Of a DNA stretch of 64,000 nt, positions 61,771-64,000 are shown in pieces. Every line of letters starts with the position of its first letter. The first letter of the stretch is position 1. Under the pieces are notes generated by a model. That model did no database searches and was not told where the DNA came from. It saw nothing but the letters and a program-made list of their open reading frames with translations. The stretch spans positions 126,230,294 through 126,294,293 of the forward strand of contig NC_134949.1 of NCBI RefSeq assembly GCF_965638725.1, read 5' to 3'. Both the position numbers and the translations under genes were made by a program. The stretch comes from Aptenodytes patagonicus. Its lineage: Eukaryota > Chordata > Aves > Sphenisciformes > Spheniscidae.

Positions 61771-64000
61771 TAGGTTGGAGTAATTTAAGCTCGAGTTTTA
61801 AACCGATTCTTCTTTTTTTTTCCCCCCTGTTAAAGTCCTGCTGCGTACGGGTGGGTGTGTATTAGCGTGGTGTGGCAGCGTGGGGACTTTTAAGTCAGCT
61901 AAGCACAAAAAAAAGAAAAAGATTGTGCTTATATTTAGTGCTTTAGTTGCTGCCAAGGGGCATGCGAGCACCTGAGGGAGAAAGGAAATCCGGAGTTGCT
62001 GTAAGATGGGATGCTAATCGTCGTCTTTTCCTTGCGCTTCGCTGTTAATCGTCGTCTTTTCCTTGTGCTTTGCTGTCTTACACGCCCTGCCACACCGCCA
62101 TTCGGGCTGTCCGCACGGTTTCTTCCTCCCTGCTCCTCTCTGCCCTTTTACCTGTCTGGCACCGTGAGTATCGCTGAGTATCTCAGACTGAGTACCTCTC
62201 TCTGGCAGAAACGGAGTGAGGGAGGTTTGTGCCACCTCTCTGAACGCAGCAAGCCCCTCTGCGGCATGCCGTCCCCATACTGCTCCTCGGTGCTGAGCCA
62301 AGTAGTGGGCTGAGGAGCCCTCAGCCTCTAAAATCAGCAAAAGCACAGTCTGGCTGTCGTGAATGTAGACCGAGCTTTGCATTTTGTAACTCCTGACTGC
62401 TGTGGATAGCAAATCTTAAGCTCTCTTAACTATCCGAAGTTTGTCTGAGCTTATGGCTTAGCTGCTATCATGTAGAGTTTTATGCATGTCTATGCAGGTA
62501 CGCAAAAAAAGAGTATACACATGCAGGATACGTAACCTCAGTAGATCTAAGAGATCCAGGTGGACCCAGCAGATATCCTCAATGCGGTCCCCCAGTGCTT
62601 TCTGAATCCAAGAAAGCAAACCCAGAAGTTGGTTGACAGTGGAAACATTTTCTGACAATTTTGAGAACTAAGTACAAACTGTGCAGGAGAGTTGGTAAAT
62701 GTATTCCTTAAACCTTGAAAGGCATATTTTAGAACCTTTTAAGAAGCTTGTGGTTTACGTAAAATATGGTATATAATAACAGAAGTTAGACATTCAGTAC
62801 TTTCTCTTCTACTTAGGTAAAATGCTGTGCTTTTGAGCCTATTTTGCAATAGAGTTGCTCCATAGTTTTGATGAAAAACAGTGCAAAATCATTGTAAAGA
62901 TAAACCTGCTAAGCCAACAACGGAAAAAGCAAAACAAAACCTGACTGATGGTCTCATAGATCTTTACAATGCATCCCCCACCCCCTGAAAAAATAATCAC
63001 TGAGATCTTTAAATAAACTTGTAGTTTTTACTTAATTCTTCCTGGGTTTTGTCTTTGAAACTTGTGACTTGGTCTCCTTTACAAATTAAGTCTATTTTGT
63101 GTATAAATTGGATTTTTTTTTTAATATTCAAAAAGAGAAAAAGTGAGTAAGTTTCATTCTACATGGTTCCTGCAGCTTCCTTCTTTGTGCGTGTGAACTT
63201 TGTCAGTGTTCATGTTCACATTCACTGTATGAATTAAATGTTGGAGTAATTTTCAGTATTATTTTAGTGCAGGTTTGCACCACTATTAGTGGCAGAATGA
63301 GACAGATTTCTCTTAGACTGAGGTAATAATTGGGAAATTTGTTGTATCTCTGAAGATTCATTATATTACTTTCTCAATCTTAATCCTTTGATGAAAATAT
63401 AGTAAGTTTCTCACAGTATCTTCCTTACAGTCACACAAATGCACAAACTTATGACTCCTAAATACAATGACACAGAGCATTTTAAGAGCTCAGATCAGTA
63501 CCTTAAAGGGGTTTACTGTCCTCTCTTTTTTTTACCCCCCCCCCCTTTGTTCTGATGCAGGAAATGAGAAACTGGGATTATTTACAGAAGAACCCTCAAT
63601 GTTCATAATGATCTGCATTCTTCCTCACTAAGGTTCAGGGGCTGGAGTACAGCTGTGCTTCAGTTGTTAAGGATGACTGGGTCAGAGAAGGCCACTTGGT
63701 ACTTCTGTTGCTATTATAAAGAAGGGGGAGTTCAGGTGATAGTACTGTTCGGTGTTAGCTTTACCAATCTGCATTTTCTGCAGTGTTTTGTTAGGCTTTT
63801 TGTTTGTAAAGCTAGGTGGAATGCAGGAATAACTACATGGACAAATAAGGGATAGGGAGTAGCTAGAGAGATAAAATATTTACAGGAAAAAAGATCTGGT
63901 CTTTATGGTGGATTATAAACAGAACCTGAGTCAATAAAGTCTACGCTTAAGAAAAAAAGTCAAACTTCCTTCTGGCATGAATGGCAGAGCCTCCAGAATG
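61771..64000. other. Region downstream of the CpG island (presumed first intron of the next gene)
   Basis: AT-rich unique sequence after the island with a 31-bp tandem duplication (62016-62077) and a C run near 63535. No exon is supported. A minus-strand open frame (62458-62658) is noted in the findings. Confidence 0.5.
62016..62077. repeat. 31-bp direct tandem duplication
   Basis: Two adjacent 31-bp copies (62016-62046, 62047-62077) starting AATCGTCGTCTTTTCCTTG and ending in CTGT plus T or C; they differ at about three bases. Confidence 0.92.

Noticed and set aside
48280..64000. Search for FAM3B or MX coding exons expected by synteny
   Set aside because: No translation resembles either family; only a promoter-like island is seen.

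Overview
This window is vertebrate nuclear DNA, almost certainly from a bird. The evidence is sparse spliced exons in long introns, several chicken-repeat-1 (CR1) LINE copies of different ages, compact introns compared with mammals, and a solo LTR of a type I associate with neoavian birds. Most open reading frames are chance or repeat-derived; the real protein-coding content is one spliced gene on the + strand.

That gene is BACE2 (beta-site APP-cleaving enzyme 2, memapsin 1, a membrane-anchored aspartyl protease). Eight exons (2 to 9) lie between 21232 and 46454, all with AG/GT borders and compatible phases. They join into a 414-residue open frame carrying both catalytic aspartates, all six disulfide cysteines, the transmembrane segment and the cytosolic tail. 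Catalytic-site spacing (193 residues) and inferred total length (about 518) equal the human protein as I recall it. Exon 1 (signal peptide, propeptide, start of the protease domain) lies upstream of the window, so positions 1-21231 are the 3' part of intron 1. The 3' UTR probably runs to an AATAAA at 48253.

Layout: 1-21231 intron 1, with a tRNA-Leu-like relic near 13.8 kb and a CR1 3' end near 14.5-15.05 kb; 21232-46454 BACE2 exons 2-9, with an old antisense CR1 in intron 2, two relics resembling the ancient MIR/CORE-SINE group (introns 2 and 8), a 44-bp tandem duplication in intron 3 and a deleted CR1 in intron 8; 46455-48280 3' UTR; 48280-60800 intergenic, with a solo LTR flanked by a 5-bp duplication (51764-52359), an unexplained exon-like block (55730-55920) and a young 5'-truncated CR1 with a long uninterrupted reverse-transcriptase frame (56236-57456); 60840-61770 a strong CpG island with a plausible first exon ending at a GTGAGT donor (61434), probably the promoter of the next gene. 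Vertebrate synteny would make that FAM3B, but no FAM3B coding sequence is visible here. The rest, to 64000, would be its first intron.

I found no convincing wholly new system. The items most worth a second look are the exon-like block at 55.7 kb, the CpG-island first exon, the tRNA-Leu-like relic with a CCA end, and the two MIR-like SINE relics.
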